Of a DNA stretch of 64,000 bases, positions 11,793 through 22,803 are shown piece by piece. Every line of letters begins with the position of its first letter. Positions within the stretch are counted from its first letter, which is position 1. The notes beneath the pieces are model-generated. The model was not told the origin of the DNA. It worked only from the letters and a program-made list of their open reading frames with translations, and did no database searches. The position numbers and the translations under genes were made by a program. The stretch covers positions 2,505,318 through 2,569,317 of the forward strand of contig CM049314.1 in assembly GCA_026874595.1 (NCBI GenBank), read 5' to 3'. Origin of the DNA: Sipunculus nudus. Lineage: Eukaryota > Annelida > Sipuncula > Golfingiida > Sipunculidae.

Positions 11793-14700
11793 CTCAGCTG
11801 ACTATAAGTCATCTGAGCTATAGTCGTGGTCCATTGTCCGTCGTCCGTCCGTCCGTCTGTCCGGATGTCCGTCCGTAAGACTGGCACGTTTCGACACCAT
11901 TGGACCTACGAATCTGAAATTCGGCATACAGTTAGATGTCCCCAAAATCTCCTACCATGCCAAAAATTGGGTCAATATGACTTCGTTCCTTCGAGATATT
12001 AAGGAAAAACCTCAATTTTTTATTAGAAATCTATTTTCACACTTCAGGACTGAGTAATATCAAAACCACTCATCTGTTTTTCTTCATTTTTACCATAAAT
12101 ATTGCTCTATATGTTTCCTATGTACATGCCAGAAATTAAGTCAGTATTGTTTAATTTAAAAAAGTTATGGGCCCAAACATAATGGACTTTGTAAAAAAAT
12201 GAGGAAAGATATTTTGTCACTTAAGACCAAAAGTGTTAAAGGTAGGAATTTTTTTTTTCAGTAATACTACTTTAAATAATCAAAATTTAATTGTATACCA
12301 AAAATTAGATCAAAATCTGTTAAATTTTTATAAATATTGGCAAAAATATAAAATTGGTATCTTAAATTTTGCCCAAGTTTGACCATGGCACGTTTTTTTT
12401 TTCATGTAACTGCTGTGGATTTAATTTTCAAAGCATGATTTTGTTACCATTTCAACTGTTAAAACAAAAAATTTGAAACCAGTTGATCAAAAACTGTAGT
12501 TTTATTCAAGTTTTCAAGCACCATGTCACATATTGTTTACATCGAGCTAGTGTTATGCAGTTTACTAGAGCTCAGCTCCCCAGCTTCAGCTCTAAGTTCC
12601 TTAAATTTTGCATACAGTTAGATGTCCCCCAAATCCTCTACCATACTAAAAGTTTGGTCACTAGGACTGCATTCCTTCGAGATATTAAGAAAAAAACTTC
12701 ATTTTTCCATTAAAACCCCATTGTTACACTTTAAGATTGCCTAATATCAAAACCACTGATCTGACTTTGATAAAATATAATATACATATTTTTCTATACA
12801 TTCGCTATGCATATGCCAGAAATGATGTCAGTATTGTGTAATTGTTTTGAGTTCTAGGCCCAAACATAATGCACTTTGTAAAAAAAAAAAGAAATATATT
12901 TACTCTCTTAACATGAAAATTGCTGAAGGTAGACATTTTTGCCAGGGATATAACATTATTTAATCAAGATTCAATTGTATTCCCAAAATTAGTTCTGAAT
13001 TTTTCAAATTTTTATAAGTTATTAGCATAAATATAAAATCAGTACCTTAAATTTTGCCCAACTTTGGCCATGGCATGTTTTTTCCCTGTAAGCACTGTTG
13101 ATTTAATTTTCATATCTTGCACACGTAAGGATTTTAGCTTCTTAATTCTGAAGTTATAAAAGGAATTGGTCAAAAACTAGCTTTTATGAAAGTTTTTATG
13201 AGACCATATCACACCTTGGCTGTACTGAAGCCCCTCTCTTATGTCCCCCCCCCCCCCCAACCACATTGACCTTTCAGGCCAATTATGCATGCTTGAAGCA
13301 AGGCACTCTGCAGCCAGCCAGCTCTTGGGTGGCTTCAACTGAATCGAACTGTCCAACCCCCTCCACTAGTATTTGTTTAGGCCATAAACATAACAATAAA
13401 CTTTTTTTTAATATTTGGTTTATGATAAGAACTTAAAAAAAATAAATGGAAAAGGAATTTATAGTTAATGAGTTACAGGGGATTACCTTGCAATCACTGA
13501 TCATTTATGGATCTTCCATGGATGGCCAAAATTGTATTTCAAATGACACCATGCAGTCACCATTGGGTATTTTTCATTTCAACCATAAAAATGAAAAATA
13601 AATAAATAAAATAAATTGTTGATAACTATTAGGGATTATATGAAGCAAGATAATGATAGACAAGGATGCAGTTGATTATGTTAAATTAATCTAAATTTTC
13701 AGGTCTTTTCGAGGTCTTTTACTTGTTGGTTTATATTTATTACAAAATTAAAATAATAAATAAATATGTCAAATAAATATGTTAAAATATTACTCAGACA
13801 AGTGTTCATTAAAAATTTTAATTTGTTTGACTTATAACTCATGGTTGTATAAGTTGTTACATGAGACTGGCTAAATAATCAAAATTTATATTGCTGGTCC
13901 TTTATTTCAGTTCATAAAATTAAACATTCCCAACTCCAGTTTGCTCCTGGTATGATATATTGGGTGTTTTGATCCTTGGATTAATTTTAACACATGTATT
14001 AGTTTTATAGCTGAGAGTACTTTTCCTTTTTTCCTGATACCATTTAAAAAAATATAAATATTCAAATTTTTCCTGTTAGTGCTGTGGATATAATTTTCAC
14101 AGCATGTACACATTAACATTTCATCTGTTAAAATCTGAAATTTGAAACCAATTGTTCAAAAACTGTAGATTTTATTCAAGTTTCCAGGTACCATGTCTTC
14201 ATTGTTTGCATCAGATCAGTATAAATGCAGTGTACTGGGCAGTTACATAACACCTTCAGGTTCGACCTACTGCCACTGTGAGTGTCTGCGTCAGGCTGGG
14301 TCAGGCAGTAATTACCAGAGAGCCTCTCTCTCTCTCTCTCTCTGGCAGTCTAGGTCTCTCTTTCTCTCTCTCTCTCTCCTCTGCTTTTTCTCTTTCTTTC
14401 TCCATCTTTCTTTCTCACTTTCTCTCTCTCTCTCTCTCCCTAATTGCCTCCCTTCCTCCCTCCATCCCATTCTGTTGACAGGTACTATAAACTAGATACA
14501 TTAGCTATGAATGTTGATGCAATTTAGAAATGTGAATCAACTGAAATATTCACAATCACATGTATGTTATACTGTAAATTTATAGTATCATTCGGAAACT
14601 TGGATTAAAATTATGTAATGAAAAAAAGGAATAAATGCAAATATTGTTAATTTTTTCTTGGCTTAGTAGAATGGGGAAAAAATTATTTGCTTTATTTCTC

Positions 14701-15815
14701 CATCTTTCTGTCTGTTTTAAATATTTAATGTTCATGAATAAACTTTTTTTTATAAGCACTGTTGAATTAAATTTCATATCCTGTATGTATATACAAGGGT
14801 GTTGTAACTCTCACCATCCCCTTCTTCATCCCACTGAGGCTTTGCTCCTTGGCACTGTGAACAATAGTTCTATGGCTATAGCATAAAATTTAATAATTAA
14901 AGAAAATATCTACAGAGAGACAGAGGCATTGTAACTCTGATCATAACACAACACCCCTCCCCCCCCCCCCTATCAAGTCATTGCACCTGTGGAATGGGGA
15001 CGTTATGGCAACTGTATACATATCATAAAATTGATAAAAAAAGGTTTACCAAATAAATTGGATCTCATCAGACAAATGTGTAAACTGTTGAACTGTCAAC
15101 AGCTTATCACAAAGGTAACCAATGGAAAGGCATGGTCAGGTCTCAAATATTATTTGCAACATTTTCTTCAATCATATAAACCAATCATGGCCCAGATTAC
15201 GTCTTCCTCTCAAACATTATCTACATTTTATCATATTTTTAAGATTTTAACCTTCCAGGTGGTTCAGTACTGTTGACCATTTGTCCATAGGTACCTATGT
15301 ACATGCCAGAAATTATGTCAATATTGTGTAATATGTAGACGTGAGGGGCATCAAAATAATGCACCTTGTCAAGACCGATCTTGTCAAGATATTATGTCAT
15401 ACAGTCACAAATTCATAAATCCCCTCATCAGTATAGTTAATCATAACCTTGTATCTGTCAAATTGAACTCTTGCAGTTTTCCATACACTATAGATCCTTC
15501 AACAAATAGCCTTATCATCATTATACCACTGCTTAGCATATTGTCATTGCATTCATATTTGCTCAAATAAATTGCTTTTTCGACCCCTCCCAAATAATTA
15601 AAAATTAAACCACTATATTTTACTCTATTAATCCATCAGTCACGTTATTTCATATATCATTTACTCACATATTACATTATATTCCTTTATAAAAGCCCAA
15701 CATGACCATGATATTCTAAGCTTTATCTACTCAATATAGTATCACAATGGTGATACATTTATAGTCCAATCATGATCAGCTGAGGGCCGTGACCCATGGG
15801 TCCCTTGTTTTACAT
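11793..15815. repeat. Field of decayed 690-bp tandem units
   Basis: Landmarks recur at about 685-bp spacing: CATACAGTTAGATGTCCCC at 11925 and 12611, then ATGCCAGAAAT...GTCA.TATTG near 12127, 12812 and 15303, then GCTGTGGATTTAATTTTCA-like sequence near 12411, 13088, 14080 and 14757. Units one and two are nearly full length; later ones are partial. The left edge has AGCTCAGCTGACTATAAGTC followed by a GTCCGTCC-rich stretch, and the right edge has GACCCATGGGTCCCTTGTT. Both resemble ends of dispersed bivalve repeats. No coding region is recognisable. Confidence 0.65.
14322..14465. repeat. CT-rich simple repeat
   Basis: Pyrimidine tract dominated by TCTCTC with TTTC and CCTC interruptions. It produces Ser-Leu repeat open frames that are not genes. 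Confidence 0.92.
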
Positions 15816-16069
15816 TGTTACTTAATGTATGCATATAAAATGATACAGTTATAAACAAAGGTCATTGATTCATTCACCGAACAAATATGAGTACCAGAAA
15901 CTATAATACATTATGTATTATTATTACCATATTATAGTAATTTATATTATGGACTACATTCAGGTATAAGTACTTATTTTGTGACCAAGATTGTTTTATT
16001 TTTGAAAAATGTGAAATGCAAATATTTGTTAAGAAAACAGTATTATTATGTATAATTTAAAATGATCAC

Positions 16070-16545
16070 ATTGATGGGACTTTTGGCCCAAGGCCTCATA
16101 TCCAGAATAACAAGAAAATTCAAGAAAAGCTTTCGCCTTCAAGTCCGGGATGATTTTAAAGTCTGTGGTAAGTACAAATAGTTTTAACCACGCTCAAAAG
16201 ATGGCAGCACCTGGCAGTTACGCAAAAAAATCAAGTATTTTATGTCCACCGCCAGCGACAACTGTTGGTGATTAGTAAAACTAAATGTGCTGATTCATCA
16301 TATAAAAAATGAAATATCATATTGTTTTATTATCTTGTGAGACAGACACTCAAAAACCAATCCCAACCAAGTTAAACATGACAGCAATCACTGACCCAAA
16401 TTTGAATAAATCGTATAAGATATGGAAAGTTGTCGCACGGAAACAAAAAAAAAAACTTACGGACGGACAGACAGACAGACAGACAGACAGCTAGACAAAC
16501 ACAAATCAATGTCGCCCGTTCCTTCCAAGGAAGCGGGGGACAAAA
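16070..16545 (+). mobile_element. Dispersed element with GACA repeat
   Basis: Contains GATGGGACTTTTGGCCCAAG at its left, a (GACA) tract at 16459-16490 inside GACGGACAGACAGACAG, and CGCCCGTTCCTTCCAAGGAAG at the right followed by A-rich sequence. This layout resembles a common class of non-autonomous mollusc repeats. No target duplication was identified and the boundaries are approximate. It lies about 330 bp upstream of the TRIM coding exon. Confidence 0.4.
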
Positions 16546-16863
16546 AAAATCATTCACTCAGTAAAAACAATCATCAAACTTCGTTTATTATTTTAGTAAA
16601 GTATGTAAAAGGGAAAAAATGGAGTAAATGGAGTCTTATTGAGGTAAGAAATATCCGATTTTGAAACATATCCCTTCTGCAAAATATTTACAGGTCCGGA
16701 TTATAGCCAGAATTAAAAAATGATTTATGCATTGGGATGAACATGTGAAATTTAGTTTAAATTTTCCTCAGTATGTAGTTCTTTTCATCCTACCGGTCAT
16801 TTTATTTTGAAACAAAGCTTGGGTTTCAATCAGATTCAGATGCCACGCCATACAACGACTTTA

Positions 16864-16878
16864 ACTGTTCTTTTTCAG
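16864..16878 (+). promoter_or_regulatory. 3' splice acceptor before the TRIM coding exon
   Basis: Pyrimidine-rich ACTGTTCTTTTTCAG ends 7 bp before the TRIM start codon. This suggests a 5' non-coding exon further upstream and a coding region that begins near the start of the last exon. The decayed TRIM copy at 34.1 kb keeps a similar CTTTCTTTCAG in the same place, which supports the call. The donor exon is not identified. Confidence 0.65.
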
Positions 16879-16885
16879 GACAAGC

Positions 16886-17605
16886 ATGGCTTCTCGGGAA
16901 GAACTAGATCTGCTGCACTGTTCCGTTTGTTTCGAGCGGAAAGAGAAGAGAAGACCTCGCGTGCTCGTCTGTCACCATTCATTCTGCGAGGATTGCTTGG
17001 TTCAGTGGCATAGGGAAGACTCAAATTTTGACACGTGTATTATTTGCCCTTTGTGCCGCAAAGATACCCTAATTCCTGCTGAAGGTATTCAAGCTTTGCC
17101 ACTGGACTTCAGACTAGAAGGGATTGCTACAATGGTCAAGAGCTGCAGCAGAAAGACAAACTGCCAGCCCTGTTCCCACAGGTCACGTGACCGTCTGGTG
17201 ACAGCTGTATGCAAAACGTGCACTGGGCGTTTCTGCGACGACTGTGCTGAGGAACATATCAGTATGGAGATATTTTCTAACCATATCCTTGTGACTGACT
17301 TTTGTGATGTGCACATAGCGTCCTTGGAGTATGTATGCTTAACCTGTTTGAAGGGTATTTGTGTAGAATGTGTTTGGTCAGATGCTCACAGGGGTCACGC
17401 CCATGTAGATAGGTCAGCAGGAGTGGCTGCAGTAAAGACAAAAACTTCTAAAACTGTTAAAGAAATGAAAGTGATAATTGATAGATTAGATAAAGAGGTA
17501 GCAATCAAAAGTAGGCATTATGACGACCATCAAAACCAAATAGAGCGTCAACTGAGAACGACTGGAGATAAACTGAAACGCAAGATAGACGAAGTTATTA
17601 CTTAA
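16886..17605 (+). CDS. TRIM-like RING/B-box/coiled-coil protein, N-terminal half
   Basis: A 239-codon frame from ATG, seven bases after a splice acceptor. RING finger at residues 12-57 (C12, C15, C29, H31, C34, C37, C54, C57), a first B-box about 93-133, a second B-box about 140-173 starting with Cys-x-x-His, then a coiled-coil-like stretch from about 180. This is the tripartite-motif architecture. RING domains of the family recruit E2 enzymes for ubiquitin transfer, and coiled coils make dimers. It ends at TAA (17603-17605), but the same frame stays open for 393 more codons. Either a nonsense mutation cut a longer gene, or a short protein or stop readthrough is used. All eight RING ligands are intact. 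Confidence 0.85.
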   Translation: MASREELDLLHCSVCFERKEKRRPRVLVCHHSFCEDCLVQWHREDSNFDTCIICPLCRKDTLIPAEGIQALPLDFRLEGIATMVKSCSRKTNCQPCSHRSRDRLVTAVCKTCTGRFCDDCAEEHISMEIFSNHILVTDFCDVHIASLEYVCLTCLKGICVECVWSDAHRGHAHVDRSAGVAAVKTKTSKTVKEMKVIIDRLDKEVAIKSRHYDDHQNQIERQLRTTGDKLKRKIDEVIT

Positions 17606-18784
17606 TGTGTCAGAAGACATCAGGAAAAACATTCCGATACTCTGAAGGACATCCGTCAGGAATTTCTTGAAGCTTGTGTCAAGGGACAAGACACAATAAG
17701 GTTAGCGGAAGAAGCATTCCATGAAAAAAAAAATCAGGATGTTGTCTTAAAGGATATGGATTATGTAAGCACATCCCTTGAGACTGCTTATCACAATTTA
17801 AACAAAATGACCAACACACTGCAGAGTCTGCAACCGTCTTCCTTATCCGCCGCGTGTTGTACTTGGACTGGCACTGAGGCTGTCGTTGAGAAGCTGAAAA
17901 AATGTGAAATCAAATGTAATATTGGAAACATTCTGTCGTTCTCTAATGAGCCTCCCACTCTGAAGGAAGTATTGGTCATTGATTGTGAAACAAACACGGG
18001 GGTCACTGACCCGTGGGGTCTTGCCGTCCTGCCCGACGGGTCAGCAGTCGTCGGAGATCGTATTGGCAAGTCCGTTCATAAAATCCACACAGACGGTACA
18101 CAAGAACTGATTTATCAAAAGAAAAACGGGTTAATGATGTCGTTCTGTGTGTATGGGGAGGATATATACCTCGCTCAGCCAGATGATAAAAACCTCATAA
18201 GATTCTCACCAAATAAAGAAACCGAAACAATCCTGTGGGAGGCACCGGCGCATCTACCACGAAGCATTTCTATTGATGACGGGAAGATTTACGTTATGCA
18301 CGAGAAGGGGATAATTCGTGCATCTTTGCCATGCCGTGGTGGAAGTCACAGCGGGAACGAAAGCTCGGTCAGATTACACGAACGAATCGTGAAAGGTGCG
18401 GAGTTCAGATCTCACTTGCGCGTTAACTTTGGCGGATCGCCTAAAAACGTTATCACCTTAGCAAAATCCTCCACCTGCATTGTTTGTGATGACAGTGGAA
18501 ATAATCTATACACTTTTGATCGAGCAGATTCGGACGATTATGTTCTTGATTACCCAAATCCGGTTACCATACTTCCCAGTGGTAATATGTTAATGGTTAA
18601 CTGGAGTAGAGGTAAACTGGAAGAGCGGGCAACAGGTGGCGCTTTCGTCAGAAATGTCAACATCCCCGATGTCCAGAGGCCGGTACAGGTTGCATGTTTG
18701 TATCCATTTATATGGATCACCGAGGAAGTCATATACGGTACTGTTTGTTATTACACGAAGATAAAACTCTTTAAATTTGAATAA
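17606..18784 (+). CDS. TRIM-like C-terminal half: coiled coil and NHL-like propeller
   Basis: In exactly the same frame as the RING/B-box half, separated by a single TAA. It opens immediately (EKHSDTLKDIRQEFLEAC) and continues the coiled coil to about combined residue 305. From about 365 to 632 it has blade-like repeats such as DPWGLAVLPDGSAVVGDR, PRSISIDDGKIYVMHEKG and SPKNVITLAKSSTCIVCDD, the pattern of NHL-type six-bladed propellers found in TRIM2/3/56/71-like proteins. Propellers of that kind bind protein or RNA partners. The first ATG is at 17756, inside the coiled coil. AATAAA overlaps the stop codon (18780-18785). If the TAA is real the locus is a mildly damaged pseudogene; an assembly error is possible. 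Confidence 0.78.
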   Translation, partial: CVRRHQEKHSDTLKDIRQEFLEACVKGQDTIRLAEEAFHEKKNQDVVLKDMDYVSTSLETAYHNLNKMTNTLQSLQPSSLSAACCTWTGTEAVVEKLKKCEIKCNIGNILSFSNEPPTLKEVLVIDCETNTGVTDPWGLAVLPDGSAVVGDRIGKSVHKIHTDGTQELIYQKKNGLMMSFCVYGEDIYLAQPDDKNLIRFSPNKETETILWEAPAHLPRSISIDDGKIYVMHEKGIIRASLPCRGGSHSGNESSVRLHERIVKGAEFRSHLRVNFGGSPKNVITLAKSSTCIVCDDSGNNLYTFDRADSDDYVLDYPNPVTILPSGNMLMVNWSRGKLEERATGGAFVRNVNIPDVQRPVQVACLYPFIWITEEVIYGTVCYYTKIKLFKFE

Positions 18785-19340
18785 ATCAATTCTTGCTGAG
18801 TTAAATGTAAACAAGAAATGCTAGAAAACTACTAGTTACTACAGGATAAGCTGACGACTTTCCCGTTTCTTCCAACATTTCGGTCCAGCACACCTTCAGA
18901 TTGCGTGTGTAGATATTTGGTCTTGACGCTCGTCCTTGTGGTGTGGTAGGTGTTGGTTCTAAGCTCTCTTGAAAACGGTTAGACTTGCTTGGATGTTTCA
19001 AAATATCTTTACACATATGACTATGAAACCCTATGAAATTTGGGAACGCTAACGGTTGCGTAGCTTAACAAAAAGCCTCAAATTTTGTAAGAATATGGCA
19101 AACTTTATTCAGTTGATAGAAATTTAATGACGAAAAATTTCCAGTGCTAAATGTGTTAATATGTATTTTAAAGTTAAAAATGTTTGCTTGAGCTTTTGTT
19201 GCTCCGTCGGTGAATGCATGCATGAAGGCTGACTATGTAGGGCCAAATAATTAAAAAAGTGCTTGGATATAAAGATGATCGAAAGATGATCAAAATATTA
19301 AAGTCCTCTTATATATGTATATGAATATAAGCTTCAATAG
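18785..19340. other. Intergenic between TRIM and TLR blocks
   Basis: No gene, RNA or clear repeat recognised. TRIM (+) and TLR pseudogene (-) converge on this interval, so it should contain their 3' UTRs. Confidence 0.45.
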
Positions 19341-20327
19341 GATGGCAAGCAAGAACGCTATTATGTGCACGGTTACACATATAAAACGTGATATTTGAAA
19401 TAAAAATGACAAGACTTGTAAACAGGAATACAGTAACTTTATTTTATATCCCATCACCGAAATGGTTCATCATATATACAAAGTAATAATAATTTATACG
19501 AAGCACTAATTACACAATTTCGTCATAAGTGGCCAAACATATCTTATTTGGCTGGTTTCGAAAAGAAATGCTGTCAAGATACAATCTAAACAGTTTGACT
19601 ATATGTGTTAATGCGCTGGTAGTGTTTGTATGACTAACTGTACAAAATGTACGTGCTATCGGTCTTTCCACATGTCAGTCCACCCAGTCTGCCAGTGAAG
19701 CGGTAACTAATAATAAAACCAATCCATCAAAGTCACTATTTATGCACAATATATATACATATTCAATCAGGGATAATGATTTAATATTGTCCGAAATATA
19801 TTTGATTTAACAAACTATCTCTCTCTAGACATAACCACGTGCAAATCTGTGTATCTTGTAAACAAATGCTAGACCTTTAACACATTTTTCAAATCCATTT
19901 AGGATCGTATTTAAAGCTGAATCTCGATTTAATTGGTTTGGAAAATGACATTCCAAACCAGCTGGAATAATTTGTATCCGGTTGAAATTCGCAATCAAAT
20001 AAATTTTCTGATGACATTTCATTGGGATTTGTGCTGATACAAACATGTCAGCATATTCCTCGTGACACTCATGTAGACATTGGTGTTTAAAGGAATCCGT
20101 ACTTTTCTGGTTTGCACAATTACAGTTACATTATAATTAAAACATGCAAAAAAAGATGTACTTCATAGTGAAATGTAGGAGCTAGAATAGTACAGTATTC
20201 AGTTCAATTCACGAGCCTGTGGACGGTTCCAAATCAGTGACAGCCGATTTATTTTTCATTTTTCTTTGAGTACAGTTAAGTTTTAATTTACACAACATTC
20301 ATTTCATATCCAGTTGAACATTTATTT

Positions 20328-20969
20328 CTAAACAACGAACATTGTATTACCAGGGACTGCCGAGGGTGAGCCAATAGACTGACGAAGTTTCAACATGAAT
20401 ACATCGTATTGGATTGGCCTCAGTGGCCAGTCCAGGTACGTGACTGTTTCCATCAAACCTATAAGTGACAATGGCAAATTGGATCGCCCACGTTTTACGA
20501 CAGATGGGTGATCCACTGCGATCACATTGCTTTTATTCCATTGTAAAGCATGAGCATGGGCAAACCTAGCTTCGAATTCACACCAACCTGAAGACAGGAA
20601 GCGACTTGAAATAAATAGCACACTCTTCTTGCTTTTAGTGACGGCACTAACGATGTTGTCGGAGATTGCAACTCCAGGCCGGAAGTTACGCTGGCTTATG
20701 CAAACGGAATAGGGGTTCTCAATTTGTTCTAATGATTCTAAAACCGACGTAACAAACCCGTCATCCTCACTGGCGTAAGCAAAGAACACATCAAACTGAT
20801 AATGCTTATTCTCTTTGGCTATTAGGTGCTTTTTGGAAAGCGTGTACCTAGCCACTAGCATCCAGTAACGTACTTTCCATATATTTCTCACAATAACGGA
20901 TCCAATGACAATTGCAAGAATTACCATGGGGTAAACTCTACATAATAACCAAAAATTTGCTTCACCCAT
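20328..20969 (-). CDS. Open TM-TIR segment of the TLR pseudogene
   Basis: A 213-codon frame starting at an ATG just outside the membrane. Hydrophobic segment at about residues 6-29, basic stop-transfer residues, then a TIR domain from about residue 57 (FDVFFAYASEDD box 1; NFRPG in the BB loop; FDVFMLKLRQSI near the end). It differs from the intact paralogue at 19 of 213 positions. Normally TIR domains recruit MyD88-type adaptors. Whether this fragment is expressed alone as a membrane-anchored TIR protein cannot be told from sequence; it may simply be the undamaged tail of a pseudogene, kept similar by gene conversion. Confidence 0.6.
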   Translation of the reverse strand: MGEANFWLLCRVYPMVILAIVIGSVIVRNIWKVRYWMLVARYTLSKKHLIAKENKHYQFDVFFAYASEDDGFVTSVLESLEQIENPYSVCISQRNFRPGVAISDNIVSAVTKSKKSVLFISSRFLSSGWCEFEARFAHAHALQWNKSNVIAVDHPSVVKRGRSNLPLSLIGLMETVTYLDWPLRPIQYDVFMLKLRQSIGSPSAVPGNTMFVV

Positions 20970-22803
20970 GCTTTGGCAACGTAGTTTTGTTTTTTCTACT
21001 TCTTCTGCGGAACTACATCACGGGAACTGTTAATGCACGTCAGCGGATTACGTTTGTCATGCAGTCCTTCGATATAAAGGGATGTGCTTACGAGCTTCAG
21101 TAATACTTCTAGGTTGTTACAGGAGCACTCGATCGGATTCCGGAGTAGATTTAATGATATTCTGGACTGATTACGGTTGCGCTGTATGACACTGAGGTCC
21201 AACATAATTTTCAAAGAAATTGTTTTTAATTCATTTCCAGATAAGTCTATTTTCTGTATTCTTGACATGTTCCCAAAGATTGTCTCCAAATTTGTTAATG
21301 AATTATCGTTTAAATATAATTCTTCCAGTTTACATTGCGACTGAAATATTCCTGGTTTCAGGAAACTTATGGACAATCTTGATAGTTCAAGATATTTTAA
21401 TATTTTATTTTTCTAAAGAGTTCGGCCATCGCGATTTTCGGGAATATCGTTGAGTTTTCCATAAGTAAAATTTCAAGACTTGATGTATGATTTAGCAAGT
21501 AAGGCGTTACGGTTGAAAATATGGTATTTCTGACGTTTAGAACGCGGAGTTGTTGAAGGCATGGCATCTCTCCGATAACTGGTCCAAACGAGAGTCCCGA
21601 CAGATCCGCATATTCCAATGACTGAAGGCAAACTGGTAATTTAGGTATAGTAATAGGAAGAGGAACCCCAAAAACACGATCTAAACGTACGGCCTTCAGG
21701 TTCCTAAGGATACAAAGCGTACCCTGTGGACACTGATCGATCGACGTCATTTGAAGAGACATTCGACGCGAACTGGATTTTCAAGTGTGGTGGAAAAATA
21801 AAGGAATCTCTGTTTCCGGAAAAACGCTCGGTCCCAATGCAGAGTTCTGTTAGTGTGGGGAAGTATTTAGACTCCGGCGGGAAACAGGGGTACATTAATT
21901 GACTTCCAAAATCAATAAATATTAGTATTTCCATAATTAAACCTGCCCGATAAAAGGCTAAAACGTCGCCCATCATTATATTGCATCTCAGACTTGCACA
22001 CTTTATATTTCTAACGTTATTGATTACATCAGCCGTTATGCGAACTATCTTGTTATTTTCCAGGGACAAAAAGTCAAGTTTCATGTTAGAAAGACAAGCA
22101 AACATATTATTTTCTAGTTGTGTAAAGGGATAAGACTTATTGTGGTGAAATATATTGTTGAGAAGTAAGACTTTTACATTTGAAGAAACACTGCAAAGGG
22201 TTCTATTTATATTTTCTTCTTTGATCCGACAGTCAGAGAGATCTAGAAATTTTAACGATATCAACGGGGCAAATAGTTGCTCAGGAAGAAGAATATGCTT
22301 TACAGTGAATTTTAAATGCAATAGATTTGACAGACCACGGAATGCATCACCTCGAATAGAAAAATCAGACTTTGCTGTGAACTCTAATTTGAGCAGATTA
22401 CTGAACTGAACAAAGGAAGCATCTTCAAGATGACTGAATTTTACATCCCTGAGTGTAAGACAATCTATGGATCTATTACCAGCCATTTCCTTCAGCGCAC
22501 TGTACTCAGGGACCGTTCTTGATCTGATACACTCAACTCGTAACTTCTTGCCATTGATATCACATGTGTTTATATGACAAGGTAATTTGTGTGTAATGTA
22601 AATGGGGAATTTCTGATCCTAGAATTATAATTTCCGGCAGTAAAAGGTGCAGAGTCCAACGTCTGATATTTCGATGCAAGTAATCGTTCCATATCTTCCA
22701 TCGTCTGGCTTCCCTGATTCCACCTAGATGCAAAACCCCTCCCTGCCACGTGATCGCGCCTGACCAATAGCAAACTCAGGATTGACAACAACAAAGAACC
22801 CGG
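20328..22803 (-). pseudogene. Toll-like receptor pseudogene
   Basis: Read right to left it follows the open TLR at 48.6-51.1 kb domain by domain: leader and N-flank, leucine-rich repeats, C-terminal cysteine cap, membrane segment, TIR. Compared with that copy I see four frame-breaking changes: a small indel near 22610, a 4-bp tandem duplication GATCGATC near 21735, a 1-bp loss near 21405, and a 4-bp loss near 21010. The splice acceptor AG of the other copy is CG here (22802-22801). Five independent lesions make a functional receptor unlikely. LRR-region blocks look about three-quarters identical at protein level to the other copy; the TIR is far closer. Confidence 0.9.

Noticed and set aside
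14193-14495. Serine/leucine-rich 100-codon frame
   Set aside because: It is a translation of a CT-rich simple repeat.
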